Part shown: positions 22,814 through 33,785 of the stretch, one piece after another
Numbering within the stretch: position 1 is the first letter of the stretch
Layout of the letters: every line of letters begins with the position of its first letter
Assembly: GCA_030761205.1 (NCBI GenBank)
Contig: JAULJL010000004.1
Coordinates: 36,366,172 to 36,430,171, forward strand
DNA: 64,000 nucleotides
From: Fremontodendron californicum
Lineage: Eukaryota; Streptophyta; Magnoliopsida; Malvales; Malvaceae
Direction of reading: 5' to 3'
Notes under the pieces: generated by a model
What the model was told of the DNA's origin: nothing
What the model saw: only the letters and a program-made list of their open reading frames with translations
The model's database searches: none
Translations under genes and position numbers: made by a program

Positions 22814-25800
22814 TTAAGATTTCCGTGAATATCTCCAAAAGCAGGCCGCCAGAACTGTCAAACCAGCAATGCCTGCTAAAATCTGTGTCCCATATAAAAG
22901 TTCCTTAGTTTTACTTCTAAAATTAACAACCTGAAATCGTTCAAAGGAAAATTTGACCGGTGATGAAAAATATATCAGGTGTGTGAAACGACACGCACAT
23001 ATGGTATATAATCATCCATTTCAAACCTTTTTTAGAAACATTTTCTTATAAAAGAAATCAGGAATCAAGAAGAAAAACTTGCACCAAAGTGCTAAAGAAA
23101 TCCAAATAATGACATTGTATTCGAATACTTTCCAGAAATGGCAAAGGTAAGTAAATGAGACGATAACTGACCTTTGCATCTCTACCATGAGCAGTCTGTT
23201 GGAAAAGTGATTTCAGCAACTTAAACTGAGATGCTTGTGGCATAAGAATCACAATTGTGTACTGATTTTTACAAGGATAAGGCAGTATCCTTCGCAATGC
23301 TGACTGGGCTTTTGAAGGTGTCAGAGATTCTCTAACCCTGGATCGTCCTTCATCTTGAATCTGCACCGAGAAGAATCAAAACGAGTAAATAATTGTTCTA
23401 CTCTATTAAGAGAAAGAAAAGATGACTGAGAATGACATGCTTGAGTTTCAGCATTTGCAAAGACAATAGCTAAGAGTTATCCACATGATATTAGAACATA
23501 TCATCTTCTCCTTTTCTTTAAAAATAGTTTTAAACCAAAAGTACTTTTGAACTTTATGGCCAACACCGTTACTAAATGTACATAGTTACTTGTGGATATA
23601 CTTGTCCCTTCAGACTTCAGACCGCATCAAAAACCAAACTCTCAGATTAGATGACATAAGTAAGTCAAATGGAAAATAAAAATTTAAAGACATAAAACTC
23701 AGGTAACAGACAGGGGAACCACCTTGAAGGAAGTGCCAACATCACCAGAGTAGATCCTTGACTGGTAGCTTCTTAAAATTCTTTCCAGCCAGTGATAATT
23801 CTCCTGCGAGAGAGTGATTGCAAATTAGCATTCAGAATTGAGTGCACTGTATTTTTTATTTTTCTTTATCTACAGTAAATGCCAAGCAGTTAGGTCAAAT
23901 ACTGACGATGATATGGAATTCTGCTATGAGTTAAGCACTTAAGATGGAAAAGGAGAAGTAAGCTACCATCCTTAAATCTTGAAACTGAGAGGACTAGCAC
24001 AAAAATTTTAACACACGAAGCTCATAAAAGATTTAACCTGCAGTCCATTTTCATGGGCTCTCTGCTCAATTTCAAGTATGGTTGAAACATCCTGATCCAA
24101 AGGCCCTTCTTCTTGAAGACGTACTGCTTCATCCAAAGCAAGATCGACCTGTTCCACAACTGAATCTGTGAGACGACTGCCACTTAGTCACTACAACCAG
24201 GGAAAGATAGAAAGGCAAATACATAACACATAATGCCTACCAACTTTGAGGAGATTTCTGGATCACATGAAAAGTTTATACTCATATCTCCACGAACATC
24301 ACCAGTTCTAGACGGTTTATTGCCACCAAGGAACACAGATACACATGCGGAGTAGATCTGGTACGTAAAGAGCAATTACAGAACATTAGTCAAAGAATAA
24401 TTAAACAGATAAACGTAAATTTCAGAAGAAGTGCATACCTGCCCATGCTTGAAACGAAGAACCTGCAATATTTTTGTTTCAAGAAGTTTGCTCAGGAACC
24501 CAACACAGTGAATCTCTTCTACCTGGCATTTTAGTTTCCAATAGCAAGGTGCATAAAATAAATGAAAACGTCGATAAAGATTCTCAGTTATTCCTTTGCC
24601 AGATTAATGTGGATCTATGAGGAAAAAAACCACACACCATTGTTCCATTCTTCAACTCCACAGGAAAGCATAGCTGGACTGAACATTGTGCTTCAACCAT
24701 GGGGCTGCGTACCACCTCTCTACAAGCAAAACAAACGCATTAGAAAGATTGTTAAATGCCAATAGAAATTACATATTAGCCTATATCAAAAGTCAGTCAA
24801 TATGCACACACATGCATGCACAATTTGTATGTGTATCCTGTATGTGTTACAGAGAGTGCTAAAATTTGAAGTCAAGGACAATCCATTGACAGCAGAACTG
24901 ACTCCACCTAAATCTTCTGGTCAAACATCTTGACATTGTCTACCACCAACACCAGATACAGAAGTACCTACCTAATTATGGTTGTAGGAAATTTAAATGG
25001 TAATCCTTTGAGATTATCACGGTTATAATGGAATATGGCTTCAGGAGACTTTGGTATTCCACCCTGCGTAGATAATTGCAACCTTTGTTAACATAACGTA
25101 AGATGAATGCAGACCTTGGTACCTTAAAAGAATCCCAACCTACCAAATACTGCAATATTAAAGGAAGTGCAATTGTGGGATCAATATTTCCTGCTATCAC
25201 GACTGTAAAAGTTGATGGGTCCTTAAAACAGCTGTTGAAGTATTCACAAGCTTTTACTGGATCAACTTTTCTGAGGTCACTTATTCTAATAGGCTGCAAA
25301 AGAAGAAACCAAAAGAAAGTTAAAAGAAGGCACACCTGCCAGAAAAACTCAGTGATATTTAAAACACGAGATCATACATACCCGGAAAAAGTAAGAGTTT
25401 CCATAGTTGAGCTCTTTCACCCGATTTGCAAATGCAGTATAAGGATCCCTCTCTTGAGCACGAACTGCTTCTTCCGCCATTTGCATCACTATTTTGACTT
25501 CTTCTTCCCCTGGAGTTACATTTGTTGTAAATAGTTGATAGACAAGCTGCCAGAACAGTTTCAGTGAGAAACTAAATATTTAGAAATCTTTTCAGTAAAG
25601 TCGAGCAAAAATATAATATTTAGCACATTAAATTTGGTAAATCAGGGAAGAGTGTTGTCTGCCAGAGAGAAGGCTAATCCTTTGCTCTAAGCAGTAGACA
25701 ATGTACAAGAAGGAAATTTTTCAAAAAAAATTTAGAAGCCTAGTTTCAAAGCTAGAGCCAGATGCTGCAGAAAACTTCATAGGAATTGTGGTTACTTGAA

Positions 25801-28800
25801 TCAAGTTGAGTACTTCTAAGTCCTATCATCTCATTTGGGATTATAGCCACGAGTAAAGTTACAAAAAAAATGCATGTGGATGAATTGCAGTAGGATAAGT
25901 GCGGAAAAATAATTTAGAACACTGATAATACTCAACAATTTACATTTAAAAATCCAGTGAAACAAACCTGCAAGGCAGTTTCCAAGTCTGAAGGTGAACA
26001 ATCACCGGAGAAAGTTCTCATATAGGCCCCAAGCTTTGTACCAACTTCTACTCTCTTGCCAGCTAGCATCTCCATTAGCACTGATGGTCTATGACCAAAT
26101 ACACCAATTTCTCCAGAAATGGTTGATCCCATTGAACATGAAAAATACTCGCTTTCAGGAAGTTCAGATAAACCCCCATATGAGAACCCTGTAAAAAGAA
26201 CCTGTTGAAATGGTACATAAGAAGCATATTTGAGGACTCAATTGTCCTCTAAGGCAGAAACAGGTAGTCAGTAGAATTTCTAAGTTGCAGATTGATATTG
26301 TCTGTCTTATTGAGACTAGAGTAAAGTTACCTAAAGTGCAGAAGATTGTTGACATGCATTTTAAGGGATGGAACCTCCATCATAACTACTCTGAAGCTTC
26401 AAATGGAAGAATTTGGATCCTTAGTAAGGTTCACCTGGATGTAGATATGAAGAACTCAACAGAACAGTCCATCACATGCCAGATTAAACTGAACTCTCTG
26501 AGGTTTTATTTGACTGCCATTTATGGAAGTAATGAAGGAAGCAGACGGAAATTGCTTTGGTCACACTTGCATTCCCTCAGTGGAACTACTCAAGGTGCGC
26601 CATGGATTTTGGCAGGAGATTATAATGTGGTAGCTCATCCATCAGAAAGCTCATGCTTTAATGGATCCCAACACAGTACCTCAGATATGAAAGATTTCCA
26701 ACTTTGCATTGAACAGAATGCATTGATGGATCACCAATTTGTTGGTCCAATCTTTACCTGGTCAAATCATCAAGAGAATCATCTTGCCAAGAAGCTTGAT
26801 CGGGTCATGATCAATGATCAATGGCTCCTCTCTTTCCAACACTCCTATGTGGAATTTATTGCACCTGAAACCTCTGATCACTGTGCTGCACTAATCAAAA
26901 CCAGCTTGGAGAATCACTCCCCTCCCAAACCATTCAAGTTTTTCAATTACTGGACTAGGGATGCAGAGTTCATGGATATAGTTGAGAGCTCATGGCAGGA
27001 ACCTACCAGAGGTGATCCTATGTCCAATTTGCATATCAAATTGAAGAGAGTGAAGCAGAAGCTAAAGAATTTCAATTTCAAGAAGTATGGAGCTATTACT
27101 GAGAAGGTACAAGCCAAAAGAAGGGAATTAGCAGAAGTGCAGCTCCAACTACTAAGGAAGCCTGCAGATGTTGAACTGGCAGCAAAGAAAGATATCCTTT
27201 CCAGGGATTTCAATAATCTTCTCAAAGATGAGGAAAGCTTTTACAAGCAGAAATCCAGAATTCAATGGCTAAAGGAAGGAGACCAAAATACAGGCTTCTT
27301 CCATAGGATGGTGAGGGCAAAGTTGAGCAAAAATACCATACATTCTTTGACGGATGCACAAGGAAACAGACTTGGAAACTTTAATCAGATTGCTACAGAA
27401 GCTGTCTCCTACTTCCAGAACTTGTTGGGATCCAAAGACCATATGGTCAAGGGCTGTAATCAGGATTTGCTTGTTGAACTTCTTCAGACTTCCATCACTG
27501 AAGAGCACCAAGCTGAACTGGTTAAAAGGGTAACTCCTGCAGAGATAAAAGAAGCAATGTTTTCGATTCATAGTGACAAGAGTCCAGGGCCAGATGGATT
27601 CACAGCTCACTTCTTCAAAACAGCTTGGCAAGTTGTTGGTGAGGATGTCACAGAGGCTGCAATGTTCTTTTTCAGGACAGGAGTGATGCACAGAGCCTTC
27701 AATTCAACTAGTGTAGCTCTCATTCCAAAATGCCCTAATCCAAGCACAATGAGAGATTTCAGACCAATTTCCTGTTGCACAGTTTTTTACAAATGCATCA
27801 GCAAGATTCTGACTAACAGACTCAAGAGCAGTCTTCCATTGGTGATCTGTCCCAATCAGAGTGCCTTCATTCCAGGCAGGAGTATCACAGACAATATCCT
27901 GCTTGCTCAAGAGTTAGTCAGAGGCTATGGTAGGAATACTCTGTCCCCAAGATGTGCCATAAAAGTGGATTTGCAGAAGGCATTTGATACTATCAGCTGG
28001 GAATTCATCTCTGCAGTCTTGAAGGCAATGCGGGTCCCTCAGCAGTTCCTACATTGGATTGAAAGTTGCCTATCCACCAGCTACTTCTCTATATCTGTTA
28101 ATGGAGGACTTATGGGCTTCTTTAAGGGGGCAAGAGGAGTCAGGCAAGGTGATCCCCTCTCCCCCTACCTCTTTGTGATTGCTATCAATGTCCTGTCCAA
28201 GTTGCTGGACTCAGCAGCACAGTATGTGGTCTTCTCTTATCATCCAAAGTGCAAAAAGCTTCATTTAACTCACCTGAGTTTTGCTGATGATCTGCTAATC
28301 TTTGCCAAGGGCAATCTTGATTCAGTGAAGGGTATTCAGCTAGTGCTAAGTCAATTCTACACCTACTCAGGGCTCCAACTTAATAGCACCAAAAGTGAGT
28401 TCTTCTCCTCAGGAATTGACAGAGAAGAATTAAGGATCATCAGAGAGTCCACAGGGTTCAAAACAGGCACATTGCCTGTCAGATACCTGGGGGTACCATT
28501 AGTCACTAGAAGATTAACCATGACAGACTGTGAGCCACTTTTGGAGAAGGTGACAGAAAGGGTTAGAGGATGGGCAACAAAGTTCTTGTCTTATGCTGGA
28601 AGGCTTCAGCTTATCCAATCAGTTCTGTTTCACCTGCAGAACTTCTGGTGCAGACATTTTGTTCTGCCCAAGCAGTGCATAAGGAAGTTGATGCAGCTAT
28701 GCTCAAGCTTCTTATGGAAAGGGAAGGAAGGCCAAGCTAAGGGAGCTAAAGTTAGCTGGAAGTCTATTTGCCTGCCAAAATCAGAAGGGGGACTTGGTGT

Positions 28801-31800
28801 AAAGGACACTGTCACTTGGAATCAGGCATGTATTCTAAGGAATTTTTGGGCTGTACTGATTGAAGCAGGCTCCCTATGGATAGCCTGGATCAAGACTTAT
28901 GTGTTGAAGGATAGAGATCCATGGCACATCTCTATCCAGAGTGGGAGCAGTTGGAATTGGAGGAAGATCATGCAATTGAGAGAGGTGGCTGCCAGAATAG
29001 TTCTCACAACTGCCGATGGAAGCTGCAAATGGCCTTTCCCTGAGGGAAAGTACCAAGTGTCAGCAGTGTGGAACAAGATCAGACCCTCAGCTGGGAAAGT
29101 GGCTTGGTATAAGTTGGTATGGTGTAATTTTAATATTCCTAGGCATTCTATGCTCTCCTGGATGGCAATCCTAAATAGATTGGCCACAAAGGATAGACTT
29201 ATCTCCTGGGGAATGGCAGTGGATGATAACTGTTTGCTGTGCAAACAAGAGAGGGAAACCAGGGATCATCTATTCTTCACTTGCTCCTACTCGAAACAGA
29301 TATGGCAGAGAGTGATGGTACTTTGTAGGTTAAAAAGGCAGGTTGCATGTTGGAATGTAGAGCTTCAATGGGCCTCTGGCAACCTCAGAGGTAAAGCTCT
29401 AATCACAACGATATTGAGGCTAGCTTGGAACGCAGTTATCTACCTAGTTTGGAAGGAAAGAAACAATCGTTTGTTCAACTCAACTGAGCAAAAGGCGGAG
29501 CACCTCACTGAGCAAGTGAGAGACATGATCTCGACCAGGTTAAGTGATCTTAGGAAGATTAAAAGAGATTCAGTTAATACGTTTTTATGTAATTCTTAGA
29601 GGTTAAATGCAGACATGTTTGTCTAATGGCATTGGTTTTCTGATTTATTTAGCTAGGCTAAGCTAGCTTTGTAACATGTAGCAGCACTGCTGCTTTCTTG
29701 GATAAATGAAAATCTACTTATCCAAAAAAAAAGAAGCATATTTTAACATGTACTGGTGCTCCAGAAAGAATATCATTACTTGAAATCAAATAAAAGACAC
29801 ATAAAGCTGTCTTAGGGCTAATTTACTAGAATTAAGATTCAAATTGAATGTTGTCTCAGACAGGAAATCAAACACCAAAAAAGATGCTGAAATAATCAAA
29901 GGAATTATACCTGGTCATCAGAAAAGTCTGTACACTTATAGCAAACTCGCATGCCATTCGATAGAGTTAATTCAGTAGCTCCAATATTTGAGTACTCTAT
30001 CTGCTCTATAATGTACCTGAAGTGAATGATTTGATTGGACTTAGAATTAAATAACCCAAGCAGATAGTCAACCTTTTCATGAGTGAGAACATTTAAAACA
30101 GTTAAAAGAAATCATCTAAAGAGGGAAAGTTGAGATGCGCTAGAAACCAAAAGAATCCATCACATTCTATGATATGATCTGAAGTTCTGTTATCCCTAAT
30201 TCCTAATCACATGCATTACATTTATGATTGACAGAAAATAAAGTTAAAAAAGAAAACAAAGAAATAGCTAGCAAGGCAGAAATAGTTGCAGATATAGAAT
30301 ACAAGGACATGTAAAAGTAGAAAGGCCCAACTTTACCCTGGAGCAGGCTTTATATTAACAATTTCTTCCGGAATGTACTCATCATCCCATGGGGAAATGC
30401 TCCCTTCCTTCTCAAGATTATTGATCTTCAACACAACATTTTTAAGGTCATCAATTGTAGCAGAAGCTTGAGGTTCCATTGTCTTTAGGACACAGCTGCA
30501 TGATGTTTGCAATTTCTCTGCATACTTGGAAACCTCTAATGCCGATATATCTATGTAAATAAAATCATAATTAGTGCAAAAACATAACATTGAACCTGGT
30601 TATTGCTATATACCTATAAAAAAAATGTTCACTCACAAGGCAGAATCGTTTTTTGGAGCTGAGCTTCATACTCAATACCAATAACAGGTTCATTGTGGAT
30701 AAAGTGCTGCAAAATGAAAATGATGAAGATAAAGGATCTTTCTAGTTTCACAAAACCTCAAGTTAGATAAATGGAAAAGATTGTAGCCACTGTTATGATA
30801 TACCTGAATATATTCATCTCGTAAGCTAGTTGATTGCATTTGATCACGCTCCAAATAGGCAGATTTAATCTCTAACATCAATAAAGCTCGGACAACTGAC
30901 ACTTCACGTTCTGAAAACCCATGAAGTCGCACCCTTGCAACCTGAAGCTCAGTGCATCAGCAAAATGATATGAATGAAATAAAGGGAAGCGGAAAGGAAT
31001 ATATATTATATATAAATATAAGTGAATCAAGAGATAAAAAAGAATGGATAGCAAACCTCAATTAGCATTGATTCTAGGGCCTCTAAAGTCCCTTTTTCCT
31101 TGCAAGATGAGCTCATAATGTAGGCCTTTAAGGAGTGAACAAGAGCATCTGCAGCAGCAGAGCATGAGAAATAGGGTGGATCCTTTCTACGAGAGATTTT
31201 AAAGAACCTCTGATTTAGAGCATGTAGGAACATGGACTCTGCAAGCATGTTCCTATAATCTTTTACTGTCTTCAGCTCATCTGCTGGCATCTTATAGCTA
31301 ATCATTACTGCAGACTTTTACAAGGCAATGACAAAAAAACAGAGTTAGGAAATATCAATTTCCGCAAATCCATATGCACAAATAAGTTCAAGACTTGAAG
31401 TGCACTTACCCCAGCAGCTTCAGACTCCACAAAACATGAAAAACGTGGCTCCTCATGAGAAGGAACAGGAAATAATGGTATAATTGGACGGTCAGGTGCA
31501 GAGTTTTTCTCCTCAAAATGAGTCCTTATCAACTCAACAACACTCTAGAGGAGAGAGAAAGAAAGAGAGAAATTGTTAAGCAATATTGACTGATAAACAA
31601 ACTTTCAACTCAGAATAGAACTTTCATGCTAACAAATACTAACCTTTGTATCAGGAAAATCTCCAACAGCTATCACTGCCATATTGTGCAGATGGTACCA
31701 TTTTTTATAAAACCGCTTCACTGTTTCAGAAGACACAGTTCGAATTACTTTTTCCAATCCAATTGGTAATCGCTCGGCATACTGCAATCAACCAGGGTTT

Positions 31801-33052
31801 AGATGTAATATAAACTGTAATACAACATAAAATTATAATCAACTAGTAATAAGCCCAACCAAATTATACTGATGATATTATTCTTAAAACTTTAAACTGC
31901 TAGCTTACTCTCAAGTCTCAACAATAAGCAAAATGAAAGGACTTCACTAAAGACCATACATGGAACAATACTCTTATCCCCATCACTTGCTGATATGACA
32001 TTTGCTGAGCTCCATTATAAAAATTAATAGAGAAGAAGTGCTAAAGATAGGATAAATAAATATATCCCATCATTGCTATGAGAAGGCTAAAGATCTCCAC
32101 TCGATAGGCCTTATCAATCAATTGATTCAACAATTGATGTGTACAAAGTGTACATAAATGAACAAATAGTAGTACCTTGGAACCTTCCATCATCAGAGCC
32201 CAATGTGCGTCCTGCATCCTTCCACTGGCATTTCTGTTTCCTCTATACTCTTCCATAACAGCCCCTCTCTCTTTTTTCAAATCATCTTTCGAGACTCGAA
32301 TCTGCACAACAAGTCAGAGATAAAACAAGTACACACCAAAAACGAGAAAACATTACCAAAAAAAGTATCCAAACAACAAAAATAAGATAGTTATATACCT
32401 CTGAACTGAACTCTGCCAAGACCGAGATGGCCTGAGACAACAGCTCAGGCTTATCAATAGGAACAAACAACTCGTATACCGTCTCATCAGCAGAAGTGAC
32501 CGCATTCTGACAAGCACCGAATTCGGCTCCAATACTTTCAAGGAACTTGACAATATCATGATTTGTGTATCTTTTAGTGGCACTAAAAGCAAGATGCTCA
32601 ACTATGTGAGCAACTCCACGCTCATCTTCCTCTTCCAAAACTGAGCTGCCATGAACGCCATTCAAATCTGCTTATTTAAGAGTTTCCTATATAAATACAT
32701 ACTATACGATTCAGGCTTAAGCAACAAAAAAACTTCAAAACCCTAAAGAAGAGCTAGGTTTTGTTAGGTCTTTCATTAAGACAATTAATTTTCTTTTTAA
32801 TTTAAAAACAAAGAGAAAAATGAAAGGAAAAAAAAGGGAGGGACTAACCCGACTTTGACGGCGAGAGCGAGAGCGGCTCTCAATCGGGGCTTGGAATTAG
32901 AACGAACATAGTAAAAGAGTCCATTGTCGAGTCTGCCGTAGTCCACTCCGAAGGGTTGGTGAACTCTTGGTCTAAGTCCACATTTACCAGCTTCAAGGAC
33001 CTGAAGCCGTGCTTCTTTGCAATCTGCGATTCTCGATTGGAAGCAAATCCAT
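22814..33052 (-). CDS. M16 zinc metalloprotease, PQQL-like, copy A (exon 1 frameshifted)
   Basis: Twenty-one exons on the minus strand: 32849-33052, 32399-32645, 32176-32301, 31644-31781, 31410-31544, 31057-31314, 30804-30941, 30637-30706, 30337-30550, 29911-30016, 25968-26201, 25382-25546, 25144-25293, 24972-25063, 24638-24719, 24439-24522, 24241-24357, 24038-24148, 23723-23803, 23172-23360 and 22814-22882. Exons 2-21 join in frame without a stop. They hold the inverted zinc motif HIVEH in exon 2, with ERGAVMEEYRG downstream, and end in a hydrophobic tail (ILAGIAGLTVLAACFW). M16 proteases cut short peptides inside a closed chamber. Exon 1 starts at a conserved-looking ATG (MDLLP) but needs two frame changes to reach PFGVDYGRLDNG, so copy A is either a recent pseudogene or contains sequence errors. 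Intron 10 holds a LINE. A Mutator-like element sits 156 bp upstream of the ATG. Confidence 0.85.
26232..29730 (+). mobile_element. LINE (L1-type) insertion in intron 10 of M16 copy A
   Basis: The 3499-bp insertion is flanked by exact 13-bp duplicates AAGAAGCATATTT (26219-26231 and 29731-29743). It ends with TTGGATAAATG and a poly(A) tail. It lies antisense to the host gene. The left end begins in mid-ORF2 (the frame is open from 26234), so it is 5'-truncated by only a short stretch of ORF2; ORF1 is absent. Exact duplicates and an unbroken frame suggest a recent insertion. Confidence 0.95.
26234..29599 (+). CDS. LINE ORF2: endonuclease, reverse transcriptase, zf-RVT (N-terminally truncated)
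   Basis: The frame is open without a stop for about 1120 codons. It starts inside the apurinic-like endonuclease, just after the family's usual WNIRG start. Endonuclease strings include CLIETR, ILAGDYNVV and SDHCA. The reverse transcriptase has KSPGPDGF, LIPK, FRPISCC, QSAFIPGRSI, VDLQKAFD, RQGDPLSPYLF and the catalytic FADDLLIF. The zinc-binding zf-RVT region follows (SWGMAVDDNCLLC, RETRDHLFFTC), and the frame ends soon after VWKERNNRLF without an RNase H domain. It lacks an initiating ATG and ORF1, so retrotransposition by this copy alone is unlikely. Confidence 0.92.
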   Translation, partial: GLNCPLRQKQVVSRISKLQIDIVCLIETRVKLPKVQKIVDMHFKGWNLHHNYSEASNGRIWILSKVHLDVDMKNSTEQSITCQIKLNSLRFYLTAIYGSNEGSRRKLLWSHLHSLSGTTQGAPWILAGDYNVVAHPSESSCFNGSQHSTSDMKDFQLCIEQNALMDHQFVGPIFTWSNHQENHLAKKLDRVMINDQWLLSFQHSYVEFIAPETSDHCAALIKTSLENHSPPKPFKFFNYWTRDAEFMDIVESSWQEPTRGDPMSNLHIKLKRVKQKLKNFNFKKYGAITEKVQAKRRELAEVQLQLLRKPADVELAAKKDILSRDFNNLLKDEESFYKQKSRIQWLKEGDQNTGFFHRMVRAKLSKNTIHSLTDAQGNRLGNFNQIATEAVSYFQNLLGSKDHMVKGCNQDLLVELLQTSITEEHQAELVKRVTPAEIKEAMFSIHSDKSPGPDGFTAHFFKTAWQVVGEDVTEAAMFFFRTGVMHRAFNSTSVALIPKCPNPSTMRDFRPISCCTVFYKCISKILTNRLKSSLPLVICPNQSAFIPGRSITDNILLAQELVRGYGRNTLSPRCAIKVDLQKAFDTISWEFISAVLKAMRVPQQFLHWIESCLSTSYFSISVNGGLMGFFKGARGVRQGDPLSPYLFVIAINVLSKLLDSAAQYVVFSYHPKCKKLHLTHLSFADDLLIFAKGNLDSVKGIQLVLSQFYTYSGLQLNSTKSEFFSSGIDREELRIIRESTGFKTGTLPVRYLGVPLVTRRLTMTDCEPLLEKVTERVRGWATKFLSYAGRLQLIQSVLFHLQNFWCRHFVLPKQCIRKLMQLCSSFLWKGKEGQAKGAKVSWKSICLPKSEGGLGVKDTVTWNQACILRNFWAVLIEAGSLWIAWIKTYVLKDRDPWHISIQSGSSWNWRKIMQLREVAARIVLTTADGSCKWPFPEGKYQVSAVWNKIRPSAGKVAWYKLVWCNFNIPRHSMLSWMAILNRLATKDRLISWGMAVDDNCLLCKQERETRDHLFFTCSYSKQIWQRVMVLCRLKRQVACWNVELQWASGNLRGKALITTILRLAWNAVIYLVWKERNNRLFNSTEQKAEHLTEQVRDMISTRLSDLRKIKRDSVNTFLCNS

Positions 33053-33301
33053 CTCTCTCTCTCTCTCTCTCCCTCCGTTGATTCCAGACGGAAATTGGAG
33101 AAGAAAATGATCGATGTTCCTTTTTTTTTAATATAATATTTGTTAACGGCAATCAGTTTTAAATTAGTAGTTGCAAGAAAAAATTTCTTTTTCAAGATGG
33201 GATTGGGCGATTTTTTTATATTAATATAGCAAAAAAAAAAATTTTATTTATCAAAATATCGCTTTTTTCAGATTAATTTTCAAAATTCGTTTTTTTTTAT
33301 C

Positions 33302-33340
33302 AGTTGGGAAATCGCCATGGCTCATGGCGATTTCCCAACT
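33302..33340. repeat. 18-bp-arm hairpin, GGGAAATCGCC family
   Basis: AGTTGGGAAATCGCCATG at 33302-33319 pairs perfectly with 33323-33340 over a 3-base loop. Related hairpins with longer loops follow at 34102-34140, about 34166-34202, 34230-34270 and 34297-34332, and again in the tandem copies at about 36505-36610 and 38772-38875. Confidence 0.95.
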
Positions 33341-33515
33341 AAAATTTGCAAAATTTTTGTGGCGATTTCTCAAAGGAAAATTTAAATTTTTTTTTTTCAA
33401 ATTTTTGGGAAAATATGAAAAACATGATTCAATAGTGAACTTATTGTGAAATGGTATAAGGAAAAAAAGTTATTTGAAAAAGAGAAATGAATAATTAGAA
33501 ATTATTATAAAGGAT

Positions 33516-33785
33516 TAGACCTGCTCACGGGCCGGGCAACCCGCCCGGCCCGACAGGCCCGGCCCATATTGAGTCGGGCCTGGACAGGATAATTTATGTT
33601 CCAGGCCGGCCCGGAACAGTGATTTTTATTATAATAATATTATTTTATTTAATTTTAATTAAAAAAATAAAAAAAAAATTATTTTTTTATTCCAATAAAC
33701 AGTGATTCGGGCCGAAACAGGAGGGCCTGGGCAGAAAAGAAAAAAAAAATGGGCCGCGGATCGGCCCGGCCCATGAACACCTCTA
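33516..33785. mobile_element. hAT-like MITE nested in the Mutator-like element (unit 1)
   Basis: The 270-bp element starts TAGACCTGCTCACGGGCCGG and ends CCGGCCCATGAACACCTCTA (imperfect terminal inverted repeats). It is flanked by exact 8-bp duplicates TAAAGGAT (33508-33515 and 33786-33793). It is strikingly GC-rich at both ends (GGCCCGGCCC). Confidence 0.88.
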
